Positions 36,501 through 47,522 of a stretch of 64,000 bases of DNA are shown here, one piece after another (the stretch's first letter is position 1; every line of letters starts with the position of its first letter). Location: NCBI RefSeq assembly GCF_028389875.1, contig NC_084664.1:115141466-115205465 (forward strand), given 5' to 3'. Under the pieces are notes generated by a model, which saw only the letters and a program-made list of their open reading frames with translations, was not told the DNA's origin and did no database searches. Made by a program: the position numbers and the translations under genes. This stretch comes from Rhea pennata. Its lineage: Eukaryota > Chordata > Aves > Rheiformes > Rheidae.

Positions 36501-39500
36501 AAGATGGATATTAACTATGTATATTGATTATTCCTGAGAGACATTTTTCTTTTGAATGGAAGGCAGTTCTGGCATTTTTTCCCAAGATTTCTCAACTTCA
36601 GTTATGCTTTGTTCAAAGTAATATCAATTATGTATTATCTATTAAAGCCATGTATTGATCAAAGTTCTCCTCTTTGCTAGATCAAGTTGATAAGGGTTGA
36701 ACAATTGGTAGCTTGTTTAATTAGAAACAGAAGATGAACTAATATGTTTTGAATTTCATACTGCTGCTCTTAAGCAGTGAGATGTGGTAGGAACATCAGT
36801 TTGGAAAATGCTGACACTTTCTGACTTTTAAAGAGAAGGTGTTTTTCTGATTCTTTCTGTAAAATGGAAACTCTGAAAAAGTAAATTTGAAAAAAGGAAA
36901 GTCTCGAAGTGAAACATAGTGAACTTTCTATTGTTTTCTCTTGTTCTGGTGACATTGGTAAAAACAATATGTAGTACGAACACATATGTCAAATTGTGTC
37001 ATATTATTCCAGCTTAATGTTATATTTGAAAAAAATGTAGTTAGGTGCAATTCATATTTAATATTGATTTGAAAATGTTTTCTAAATCTTGTTGCCGTTT
37101 AATGAAACAGTTTGACACTTTACATATTCAGCAATAACATGGATTAAGCACACAATATACTAATTCAAGGAACAGCAGTTTTCAGTATTCCAGAAAAGTA
37201 ATTTGCAACTAGCATTAGGGTACTGAGAAACTGCTCCTTGAGTTAGTATGTTGAATATTTAATTTATTTTATTGCTAAATATATCAAAGTTTAAAACTGT
37301 TTCATTGTGTTATTAAAAAACAGGCTTTTGTTTAGCAGTCTGATTGAAATGGTGTGTACAAAAAACTCATTGTAAAATCAAATTTATTTTTGTTTTTTTT
37401 TTTTCCTTTAAAGGTAAAGAGAATTCTTGAAAAATTGTATGAGAATAAGAAAATTGCTAGTGCTACCCACAACATATATGCATACAGGTGAGAGCTGAAT
37501 AGTGATTTTTCAGGGTTCTTTGACAAGTAGATGCAGAATAGGAGAAAAGTAAAATCCATCAAAGAATTTCTTTGCTAATAGATCTCTACAGGAGTAGACT
37601 TCTTATTTGTATGTTAAAGGTTTTAGGCTTTATTTTGAATTTGAAATCAAGACAGTAAAACATAGAGTAAAAAATGATGTTAAGGTAGTAAAGGAATTAG
37701 GAATAAAAACAAAGATTGTAAGTGGATTTGAACAGGCATTGTTATACTTTCTGTAGGATGTGTGAGCATCGAAATGCTACATCGACCCAAAATGAATGTC
37801 TGCTATTATTTTTTTTTTAATCTGGGCAAAATGACTTTTTATTCCTGACCTTATTTTTGGAAATGACTGAAAAGTTTTAGCTCAAATAAGAGTTAAAATT
37901 GAAAGTCTGAAGCAGACATCTGGCATATAAAGTTTCTGCAGAAATGCTTGAAACTTCAGGGAAAATGAGAAACAGCTAGAAAGAGTTTTGCAATTGTCTG
38001 TCTCTGGCAACTTTTGCAAACATAGCTTGTGTGAAATGAATAGGTCTCAGTACAGGTAGACTGATGTAGATTTTCTGAAGAACATAATCAACAGTGAAAG
38101 AAGCCCTTTCATTGCTAGAGGAACCAGTCATCTGAAACAGCATATATGGAAAACAATCCATTCACTCATATCTTAGAGTGATGATAGTGACACATGAAAA
38201 TTAGAGCAACTGAAAGTTTACTTCAACAAGTCTGCTGAAGTTAAGGTTTCTATAAAGAGAGGGTTTGTTTTGTCACTGCTGCTGCTAATTTGACTCCTTG
38301 CACTCATGCTATCTAAACATACTTCCAAAAAGTAGCAGAGACATTCTTGTTGCTTCGTATTTTTCATCTGGTATCATAAGCTTCTGTGTAAATGCAGAAG
38401 TTATGAAATCAGCTGGGTAACAACAGTAGACCTCTGTGAGGATTACTTTTGGAAAATTAGACTTAGTTTGTATTCCTCTATATGAAACAATAGGCTCCAA
38501 AGTTTCTTGGAGTGCTCCCTGTATAAATCTTCAGCTGTGCCATAGCCTGTCACAACTTTGCTCTGGAGGAAGCCTCGGTAGATGGCATGGAGAACAGAAG
38601 CTGAATTTCAGTAATAGTTTCATACTACTCCTGAAATCTAGACTTCGCTAATTATTGATAGTAGTTTTGTTAGAGTTCTTCCAAATCTATTCCTGCACCA
38701 TAATTCATACTTGTATCTGATAGAGTTGGTTTTGATTTAAGCTTAGGCTGAAAACCTGAGTTTTTCTGAATAGGGACATTACATTGATAATGAGTTAAGA
38801 GTTAACCTGAGATAGTCAAAAGTATTTGTAAAAGCTTCTTAACACATTTTATACTGTACAGATAAATATTTGTGGTTTACCCTAAGCTTCATCCTGTTTT
38901 CACGTAAATGCTCTTAGTAGGGAAGCATATGTTTATGAAAGATTTCTGAGACTTCAGTAATCATGTGAAAATGTTAATTGATTGACATTTTTGAAATCCA
39001 TTCTGTTTTCACTTTTTAAAGAATATACTGTGAAGATAAGCAGACCTTCTTACAGGATTGTGAAGATGATGGGGAGACAGCAGCAGGAGGACGTCTTCTT
39101 CATCTTATGCAGGTTATAGGAATTAAACTTTGACTTCTGGCAGTCTTGCCTAGATTTTAAAAATCACAACAGTGTAAATAAATTTATAAATAAAGTGTAA
39201 ATGTATTTATAAAAGTAAAGCAGTAGATGATTGCTTTCTCAGACATGAGAGAGAAGTATAGACTGTTGCATACATGTAATAAATTAAATCTTTGATCATA
39301 AAAATGAATATTGTTCGTAGATTGTGGTAATAGCTTGAACAGTTCAAAAGGGAACTAAATTATGATTCCTATGCTCACTATGTGGTCTAAGTTTACAGAA
39401 ATAGAAATTTGAAACAAACTGATGGACAAGACAAAAGAGCTGACCTAAGCTCAAGTCTTTCATTCAATTTCCTTTTATTATTCGTAATAAAAAAATGATA

Positions 39501-42500
39501 CTATTTGAACTTGCAGAGTTGGACTTCAAATGGGAAGGGTAGTGGAGATGAGGGAGTTTTTCTTTGTACTGTTTCCAGTTCTAGGTCCTTAGCTGTCATG
39601 TTCACATGTTTCTTTGTTTTCAGGCATTGAAATAATACTCCCTCAGCAAAGTTACTACTAAATGTGAACTGAGATTGATAAATTGTGATTCACCAACATG
39701 ATGCAAGCCCATCAGTAGTACCCCAAGTAAAATATCTTAACAGCCGGGAACAGCTAGATGTATTTTATGCTGTGTAACTTAAGGCACACTGCTGTCACCT
39801 TCAGAACATGGGTTTTCTTTTTCCATCCTTTTCCAGTTTGCGTATTCTCTTACTTAATGTGCTGTACAGCGTGTTAAGCAACACCATTTCTACCACTTAG
39901 TCTTGGAGACTGTTTTAAAGCTTAATTTTTGATTTCAAAGTTTATTTCTGAAACCAATTATAACTGACTGAAGCACTTTGACAATTTTCATTTAGAACTT
40001 TTTGAACTTTCATTTAGTCAAGTTTGAGCAAGCTCAAATTTGACTTGGGAAGCCAAATCTTATTTTATGTAATATATGCAAGCATGGGTGGTAAGTGTGA
40101 AAACTTTACTATAATAATAACAACTTTGCAATTACTATTCTCAGAGGTACCTGATTTATTCTGAGCTTATATTGAGCACACTTTTTAGTCTGCTAATGTA
40201 TACTTTTGAAAGTTCTCAAATTTAGAGTATGTAGGCTCTTAACAGTCCATAAAAATCCAGCTTAGAAAATGACATGAATTCAAATATGAATGTGTGTAAA
40301 TCATGTGGATCATTTCTTTCTACCTGTAGTCCTAATTACCAGAGTGTATTTGTTTTGGGAGAGTACTTCTGCAGGGATTTCTGCAACTAGGAAAAGATTA
40401 AAATAGTTTTTGGGCTTATTTCTCTTCATTTTTCCTATATAAATACTTACGACTAGTGATGCGGCTTGAAAATTAAATGGTTTAAACCACTTATTCTTCT
40501 GTAGTTATAGTTCTTCTCTGCAATAGAAGTTTTATCTTATTTCAGAGAAACCTAACACTTCAGGCAAGATAGCATTTTCCGGTTACAAGAAATGGTGTTG
40601 TAGATTAACTTTTAAAATTTAAAGTTAGAGTTAAAAAAAAATTTCCCAGCTGTCTTTAGCATCCTGTTTACCGTGAACAATTGCTCTAAATGGACTTCAT
40701 TGCTAATGTGTAAATGTAGAGTAGAAAACGCCTCTCACAGAAACTGCCTCAGTCTTTTTTTATGTTTTTACATTATCCTTTTTATTTTAAAATTCTAAGA
40801 ATATTTCTATCTTCACAAACAGCAGTAGAATCTTCTGATGTTATTGCTCAGATGACACAGATGCTTTTTTTTTCTGCTTACTGGAGGTCATGAATAGTGT
40901 TTATGTGCTTATTGATAACTACCTTTTAAGGGATTTTCCACCTCTTCCGCTCCACCAAACCACCATGTAACTTGCAGAACATGATATATTTGCTCAGCTA
41001 TATGCAAATAAAGCTGTGTTTGCTGTGTCTGGCTCCAAGCCATCTGTAGACATTTGTGCCTAGCATTAGCACTACTATGCAGGATTTAAGAATAAGCTGT
41101 TTTTAAGTGAAGAATTTCCACAGAGATTTTAGATTTCTCAAGTTGAGGGGCAAATTCAGGATCATGGTCACTATTCATACAAGACTAACTTGAGCAAAAA
41201 TTGGTAACTCAGGATTTTTGCTACATGTTTGCATGTGGTAATATAAATTTGACTTAAACAGTGATACCTGGGCCTTTGTACTTCCATTTGTATTATCTTG
41301 GCATGTGGCTTCCAAAGCTGGTTCTGACTGGGTAATTTCTAGCTCAGTGCTTTGATCAGACATGGTAAATCTACAAAAGCTGATTGTTTTGTACAAGTGG
41401 TGAACTAAAACAACACTAATCATTACTTGCAGTTTGATCTTTGAGAATTCAGGCTAACTTGGGAACTGGGATTTTTCAAAGGAAGCAAAGAATTGATATT
41501 TTGGCAAGACATGTTTTTCTCTTCTGTATTTAGACAATTGCTATTCATTGTCTTTCTAATGTTTGTTTGCTGCTAATGATGGAGATCTCCTTGAGGAGAG
41601 AATTACTCTAAGGTGGAATAAATGATAGTTTTCAAGTGTTATCAAGTCGCACTGAGGTATTGTGAAAAATAAAGGTGTTGAAGATCTTCCATGTTTCTTG
41701 CCTTAAGCAACGGTAAAAGAAATCGTAATTTAATGTTCTGTTTAATTCTCTCCTTGATTACTTAGTTTTGAAAATAGTATATAAAGATTTAGTTTCTTTC
41801 AGTCCTAAAGATCATCAGCATGAAGTATGTATGTATGTGCTGTTTGCTAGCAGGCAAGGAATCACAATTCAAACCTAGAAGATTCAGAAGTTTTTCTGTA
41901 TTCTCCAGATGCTGTTGCTGAAATCCTGCAAATGGCAACAGTATTAGCTATGGCGTTTCAAGTATCCATATGACCTGTGCCTCATTTGCCTGTTTACTGG
42001 CTGTTGTTAATTCTGTACACTAACATTTCAAAAATGTGGATAGATGATGTGCTTAGTAACAGAGGCTCTCTGGAAATAATAATGTGCCCCATCAAAAAAT
42101 AATAAGCGTAACGCAGTAAGTGTCACTATAAATAGAATCTGAGGACTTTGATGCATGGATGAGCAACTACAGTATGCATGAGATAGCTTTACCCCTTTCT
42201 GAGGGATGTATTGACTCATTCTGCTTTGAATTTACCTTTGAGTAAAGGCTCAAAGGGGGGCATTTACCACAGAATTACTGACTTGTCTTCATTTGTTGCC
42301 CTGTGATAACTTCTCCATGTGAAACAGCTGACTGTAAATTCTTCCTAAAAGCGCAAAAAAGTAGACTCTTTCTATGTCTAAGAGAGCTATCAATAGCAAA
42401 ACTAGCTTAATAGAAAACAAAAACCCACTTTTTTTCTTTTTCTTTTTTTTTCCCGCCCTTTAACAGATTTTGAATGTCCGCAACGTGTTAGTGGTGGTAT

Positions 42501-44823
42501 CCCGCTGGTATGGAGGTATTCTATTAGGACCAGATCGTTTTAAACACATCAATAATTGTGCAAGAACTATCCTTGTGGAATACAACTACGTACATTCAGT
42601 GGTAAGTTACTGCCTTTTAAAATGAAAGTATTTACGTGATAGCTTACATAAACTGGCACTGTTCAGATGAAGCCAGAAGAGAAGTAATACTAGCTGTATC
42701 ATCTTCTAGTTGCTTTGATGCACTCAGAGTAAGCATAGGATCATTACAAAGACTAAGAATTGTTTTCCTTTTTCATATTGCATAAATTATCATTGTTCTT
42801 TTTAAAATTTGTGTATTTTTTTCACTTGTTTGAGAATACAGTAGTGTTAATTGTAAACAAAAAAAGTGACAAAACTGAAGAAAGCTCTACATAAAAAATA
42901 CTTGGTGTCTTAGATGGTGCATGAGATCCCTGTATTACAGTATATTTCTTGAAAACCAGCCTCATAAAATAGGTGCCAGTTTTCCCTCAAGTAATGTTCA
43001 GATGCAGATGGGAAAATAAATTTTCATTAAGTCACTGCTAGTAGGAACACCATGTTAGGCAGTACATGTAGCAGTATTGACTTGAAAGATACTGGGGTTT
43101 GCTTTAAAGCTATTTTCTTTGTCCAATATTTTTTGACATTCTTATTTCTTCTTAGATACTATTTAGCAACAGAGATGTTTTTCAGAAATGACAGAATTAA
43201 TATTATACTGTGAGTTCCCTTATATGCCTTGTACAGGGTCCACTTTATGATGAAAATACAGCATAGCTGTGCTTCTCTTAAATACCTTCACAGAGGCAAA
43301 CTGAGAACCTGACTCTGTGTCCTTGCCAGTATTGTACCCGCCTCCAGGCGGTATTGGGAGCTGTCTTTCAATTCTCATCAGTAATTTCCTGATGCATTAG
43401 GTGGTTTTGAGCAGATACAGATACCTGCTACCCATCTTCCACAGAGTCCTTGGGTGAGAGAATACAGAAAATAAAGGGAATGAAGTTAGGGACCTGCTTT
43501 ATAAGTGGAAGTGGGTATATGTGTTTACATAAAAGCATCTAAGGTTATTGTGGCTGAATGCTGAGCATGCTTCCTAATTCCTCTGCCTGCACTTGTCAGT
43601 TATTTGCTTTTTTACATTTTAGAGGTATTTGTATATACTTACCGATTCCCCTTCTTGTCCCCTGATCAGTGTTTTCTTTTGTTTATATATCTTGCTCATA
43701 CAATATGAGGAAATTATAATGTGATTTTTAAGCATTTACCCTCAAGAGAAAAATTAATATTGGAAATTACTTGTCATTTTTCAATATTTCTTTATTGTTT
43801 GTTAACCAATATGTTTTATTACCAGTACCCCTTGGAAAAATAATAGATGGAAATTACAGTAATTACTATTCTAGTGCCATGAATGTGTCCATGAAAAAGG
43901 ATGCCTTCAGCTAACTTTCTTCAGAATGGTAGAATTCAAACATCCTGTTAGGGTCTCTTTCCATTCCATGCAGAAGAGGCAGGTGAGAGATTACTAAGTC
44001 ACAAGTTTTGTGAATTGTACTGGCACATTCCCTCGTCACACTGAGAAGTGCACAGGATGAATACATACTGTGTTTAATTAGAGTAATCCTAACCTGACAG
44101 TATGCTGAAATCCACAAAGAAATTAGAAATTATAACTATGGTCCCCCAAACTCAGAAAGTGCAAAAACTTACACAGCAATTGGTTTTCACATGTGAAGAA
44201 AAAATGTGTTTTTCACAATTGACAGTCAGAGTAGGCTGCATGATGCAATGTTGATGCTGTAAGACTGGTAAAGTTCTGTTTTTTCTCAGTGTAGGTGTAT
44301 TTTGCTTATGGAGCTGTACTGGTGTACAGCCTATCTTTTGATATAGTTACATCCTCCATAGAAGGAATTTTGTAGTATAGTGTAATAGTTTTCCTATATA
44401 GTAAGCTCCTCCTTGAGTAGAAATGGCTTAGATTATTTCTGCATTACATGCATTTGTTGGCATAAGTATATCAAACAGAAATTTCAAAGAGGTTGTATCC
44501 TGCCCAAAAGCTTTATATTTTGAGCCTCTAATTTTGGCATTGCTGAAGAAGTTTATAAATAGCAAGGTAAGCAGGAAAAATAATGAAACTTACTGGTTAA
44601 ATATTCTACAGTTGTTAAAAATTGTCACAAATACCAGTAAATTATGAACACTATTCGTATTCAAGTAAGTTTTATAGATGACCTTGAGAGAGTACTCGCA
44701 GTGTGTAGGAATGTTGCTTTTAAGTTTGGATTTGCTTGGTTTTTATTTCAGGAAGAATCATCTAAACAAGTGGGAAAGAGCAAAAGGATAAAGAAGGACA
44801 ACAAGAAGAGAATGGAACATTAA
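24488..44823 (+). CDS. IMPACT: IMPACT, RWD-domain protein, regulator of GCN2 (complete, 11 coding exons)
   Basis: Eleven exons (24488-24523, 25395-25523, 26279-26331, 27344-27406, 30617-30702, 32342-32473, 32768-32862, 37414-37487, 39022-39112, 42467-42601, 44752-44823) join without a frame break into 321 residues; human IMPACT has 320. Residues 13-115 form an RWD domain (LDEIEALSSIYGEDW, then PKWTLCLQ, PPGYP, PPIYQLN). Residues 124-165 are an acidic linker. About residues 175-298 are the ancient IMPACT/UPF0029 fold, with PITDRRSTFQAHLAPV, GETAAGGRLLHLM and VVVSRWYGGILLGPDRFKH. The tail is lysine-rich. Known role: it competes with GCN2 for GCN1 in the cytosol and so restrains eIF2-alpha phosphorylation during amino-acid stress. 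Mouse Impact is imprinted; human IMPACT is not. No disabling change is seen. The start is chosen for homology and the CpG-island context. Confidence 0.97.
25395..25523 (+). CDS. IMPACT: IMPACT exon 2 (RWD domain)
   Basis: Acceptor TTTTCTAG, donor CAG|GTATAG, 43 whole codons. Holds LDEIEALSSIYGEDW and ends PKWTLCLQ. Confidence 0.97.
26279..26331 (+). CDS. IMPACT: IMPACT exon 3 (RWD domain)
   Basis: Acceptor TTTCAG, donor GAA|GTAAGT. Encodes VVLPPGYPAAEPPIYQL, the RWD YPxxxP region. Confidence 0.97.
27344..27406 (+). CDS. IMPACT: IMPACT exon 4 (RWD domain)
   Basis: Acceptor CATCCTAG, donor CAT|GTAAGT. Encodes ASWLRGQDYMELANSLEEIY. Confidence 0.96.
30617..30702 (+). CDS. IMPACT: IMPACT exon 5 (end of RWD domain)
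   Basis: Acceptor CTTCCAG, donor CAG|GTACTT. Encodes QNLGESILYLWVEKIREVL, then a polar segment. Confidence 0.96.
32342..32473 (+). CDS. IMPACT: IMPACT exon 6 (acidic linker), tandem acceptor
   Basis: Encodes a run rich in Glu and Asp (EEVDEDNEDDF). The acceptor reads TAGCAG, so the exon may begin at 32342 or 32345; the choice only adds or removes one codon. Donor GAAG|GTAAAA. Confidence 0.92.
32768..32862 (+). CDS. IMPACT: IMPACT exon 7
   Basis: Acceptor TCTGTAG, donor CAA|GTTAGT. Encodes HGNPITDRRSTFQAHLAPVV, the entry to the UPF0029 domain. Confidence 0.97.
32863..37413 (+). other. IMPACT intron 7
   Basis: Largest block between IMPACT exons 7 and 8. It hosts the decayed CR1 (33500-35020) and an 11-base G run at 36350-36360. 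No other structure recognised. Confidence 0.65.
33500..35020 (-). mobile_element. ancient, heavily decayed CR1-group LINE fragment in IMPACT intron 7
   Basis: Minus-strand translation in shifting frames gives CR1 reverse-transcriptase landmarks in the right order. Near 34320-34255 is VDLAYLESQKAFYKIP, matching the family's motif A region (VDxVYLDFxKAFDxIPH). Near 34130 is NKCKVM (family KCKVLHLG). Near 34065 is ERDLGAIPD. Near 33935 is a match to LVRPHLEYCVQFW. Near 33770 is LFGLENRKVKPIKYD (family [12 protein letters not shown]), and near 33670 LRGQQMKL. Between the first two landmarks only about 130 bp remain, against about 365 bp in the younger CR1 at 60.5-62.7 kb, so the catalytic DD motif is deleted. 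From 34450 to 35020 the similarity to the same element class continues but is weaker. Ends are approximate. Confidence 0.75.
37414..37487 (+). CDS. IMPACT: IMPACT exon 8
   Basis: Acceptor TTTAAAG after a long T tract, donor ACAG|GTGAGA. Encodes VKRILEKLYENKKIASATHN and IYAYR. Confidence 0.96.
39022..39112 (+). CDS. IMPACT: IMPACT exon 9
   Basis: Acceptor TTTTTAAAG. Encodes IYCEDKQTFLQDCEDDG and ETAAGGRLLHLMQ, a signature of the family. The donor CAG|GTTATA is weak, but phase and homology support it. Confidence 0.95.
42467..42601 (+). CDS. IMPACT: IMPACT exon 10 (UPF0029 signature)
   Basis: Strong pyrimidine tract and AACAG acceptor, donor GTG|GTAAGT. Encodes VVVSRWYGGILLGPDRF and HINNCARTILVE. 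Confidence 0.97.
44752..44823 (+). CDS. IMPACT: IMPACT exon 11, coding end
   Basis: Acceptor ATTTCAG. Encodes EESSKQVGKSKRIKKDNK and ends KKRMEH, then TAA at 44821-44823. The basic C-terminus agrees with the family. Confidence 0.96.
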   Translation, partial: EESSKQVGKSKRIKKDNKKRMEH

Positions 44824-47088
44824 TTTATTGTTAAAAACTAAAAAGAATTACTTTGCGCATTTTTATAGAAATGAAATGGGGACATTATTGCCTTATCCAC
44901 AACACACATTTTGTATTCAAAAGAAAATTCAGTAAACCTATAGATACATTTTCTTCTTGTTCTGTCATTTCTTCAGCTATTCTGGAGACCTTAGACAAAA
45001 GAGTTTTCTGCAGTATACATTTCATCTCCTTGCTATGATGACATCATAACATCCAGAAACATTTTTTCCCCTCAACTATGGATGATTAATTAAAATGTGG
45101 ATTATCTATCCTCTCTATTATTGGGTTAGAACATAAATACCAACCTCTTACTAAAACAGGGATCCTAATTTCTTGGCTTGAGGGTGAGACTGAAGTCATT
45201 AAGAATCTGCAAATGACCCTTTTTTTGAAGTTTTCAATACCTGAAAGGAAAACAGATGACCTAGTGCTATATGGCCTTGGAGAACCTGGTCCTGCCTACA
45301 CAGTTCTCAGTCACGCCTGATAGAACCTACTTGGTGACATAAAGACTGGACACGTGTGGTTAACTACCGGAATGTAAAGGTGCTCCCTCAGAATTTCTTT
45401 GAGGAGCATACCGTGAGTGTCAGACTCTGGGATCTTGTTGAACAGCTGAGAATACATGTCCTTTAACTAAGGAAACTAGTGATTTCAACAAAGAATGTGG
45501 AGATTTTTAAATTACACTGTTACAACTAGTAATGGACGTTACAATCCATTTGTTAGTGATGTTGAATGGGAAAAAATACAAATGTTAAAAATACAGTCAC
45601 AAACACTTCGCATTTTTCTTCTCTTTTATTAACAGCTGCCAGACTTTTGTCTAATGTATTATAGAAACATTTAACAGGACATTTCTGGCAGTAAATTGTT
45701 ATCTTGATACTTAGATGAGATTAATTTTTTTAACATTACCTCAGTATCTTTCACTTGCAGAGGATGGATTAAATGATCTGATCTTTCTTAATTAATTTCT
45801 AATCTTGTTGATCTTTAATTATTAGCATTTGAGTCAGATGCTTTCTTAGTTCAGGTATACCTGAACTATTTTGCTTGTAAAGTAATGCTGGTTAATGGTT
45901 TTGTGTAGTGGCAAAAGGTATAGTTATGGTTGCATAGTTTAAAAGTGTATTTTTAAGACTTGCTTGTTTGATCATCAATCCAGTGTACATACTTTTGCCA
46001 ATATGTTTTACACTTCATTATTGTTCTACAGTACAGCTACTTTAGGAAACCTTTCCAAAGGTAGATTTCATCTAATTAAACTAATTATCACAGAGTTTCA
46101 CATAGCAAGAGATATTTCTTAACAGTTGCAGTAACTTAAAGGGGTACTGATATACTAACGATATAGTATAGTATACTAAAGTGCATGTAGTATACTAATG
46201 GTATAGGTATTTTAGTAACTAAAATTAATTACTAAACTACTATATGTTTCTTTTTTTTTTAGAAAAAAAAGCTTTTACCATAGATTCTGTGGCAGACAGA
46301 TCATGCAGTGATTTACTGAAACAATTTTATGCAGCTTGTCTGCGCTGTTAAGCTCTTTTGTAGTCAGTCTAACATCTGTACTTGTAATTACAAAAAGACA
46401 TTCTTCCCAGGGAAGAAGATCTGTGTATTACCTTATGTAAAAGTCTTGGCATTTCTTGAGTGGTACAACTATTTCTTGCTCATAGTTCATGAGAACTTAC
46501 TGATGGACACTCTTAAAGTAAAAATTTTGCCATGCACTTGCAGTATTTTATTGATTTAAGTATTCCAAAGTTTCTGATGCCTTCAGTAGAGTTTGAAATT
46601 GTCACAATTAATTTAAGAAGAAAAGCAGATGAACTGCTAGACATTCTGCTACAGCTGCTAATGATTCCGTTTCAGTCATGGTAATGTGTATTCTCTTCCC
46701 TCAGAGCACCGTTGAAGTTTGAATGCTCAGAACTGACAAGTGATTCTGAAGGTCTTAGTGTTTGGATGTTCAAACTGAGCTAGGTCTTTCTGTTTTTTTC
46801 AAAAATACTGATCCTTGTTCTCAAAAATCTTATGTTCTAGTTTTGCATGATGATGAAAATGAAAACCCCCAAACGAAAGAAGCAGATTTTTGGTAACCGG
46901 TCGCTGCCTTTAATGAAATAGACTCATATAGCTCATCCACTTGATGAGCAAAATTATAACATAGTAACTTAGAACGGCTGGTTAAAAACCTTTAGAAGCA
47001 GGTCATAGAAGTGGAGCTATGTTTGTATTTTCACAGTTTTTCCTTCAATGAGAATATAAAGTGCTGACTAGCTTTCCTTCCTGTGGAC

Positions 47089-47090
<2 letters not shown>

Positions 47091-47126
<36 letters not shown>
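47091..47126. repeat. poly(T) tract, 36 bases
   Basis: Uninterrupted T run downstream of IMPACT. It could be the poly(A) of a minus-strand retrocopy, but the sequence on its right (47127-47300) resembles no gene I recognise. Confidence 0.95.
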
Positions 47127-47130
<4 letters not shown>

Positions 47131-47491
47131 GATGTTGCATTCTCTTCCTTTTTTGGTTTATAAGCATTTTCTAAGTTTAAACTTCCTTTATTCAATGAAA
47201 ATGTTCTACATGTGGCTTTCCTGAAGAATTTTGCAACACTGACTTTTGTCCTTTGAGAGCAATGCCTCAGTATACCTTGTGCCATAAAAAACATGTTATT
47301 CCTGTGGTACTTTGAGTCCCGTCATTTCACTGAATACAATTGTTTCCGTTTTGTAACTGAGAGAATATAGGAGCAGCAGTAATTGTTAAGTGTCAGGATC
47401 AAAAATTTAGCAGTGATCTAGCTGTTGAAATACTTGAGGTGTGTCAGGAGTATTTTCATGCTGGGACTAGTTGTTGTGTCCCTCCCTCCCT

Positions 47492-47522
47492 CCCCCCCCC
47501 CCCCCAAAAAAAAGGGGGGGGG
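47492..47522. repeat. C14-A8-G9 homopolymer block with hairpin potential
   Basis: Fourteen C, then eight A, then nine G, preceded by CCCT units. The C and G runs can pair as a 9 bp stem around the A loop. Run lengths are prone to sequencing error. Confidence 0.85.

Larger units (their letters stand above)
37488..44751 (+). other. IMPACT introns 8-10
   Basis: Introns 37488-39021, 39113-42466 and 42602-44751. AT-rich, with no recognised repeat family, RNA gene or extra exon. Confidence 0.65.

Noticed and set aside
47031-47294. 87-codon minus-strand frame with a polylysine run
   Set aside because: The lysines come from the T run; the rest resembles no known protein.
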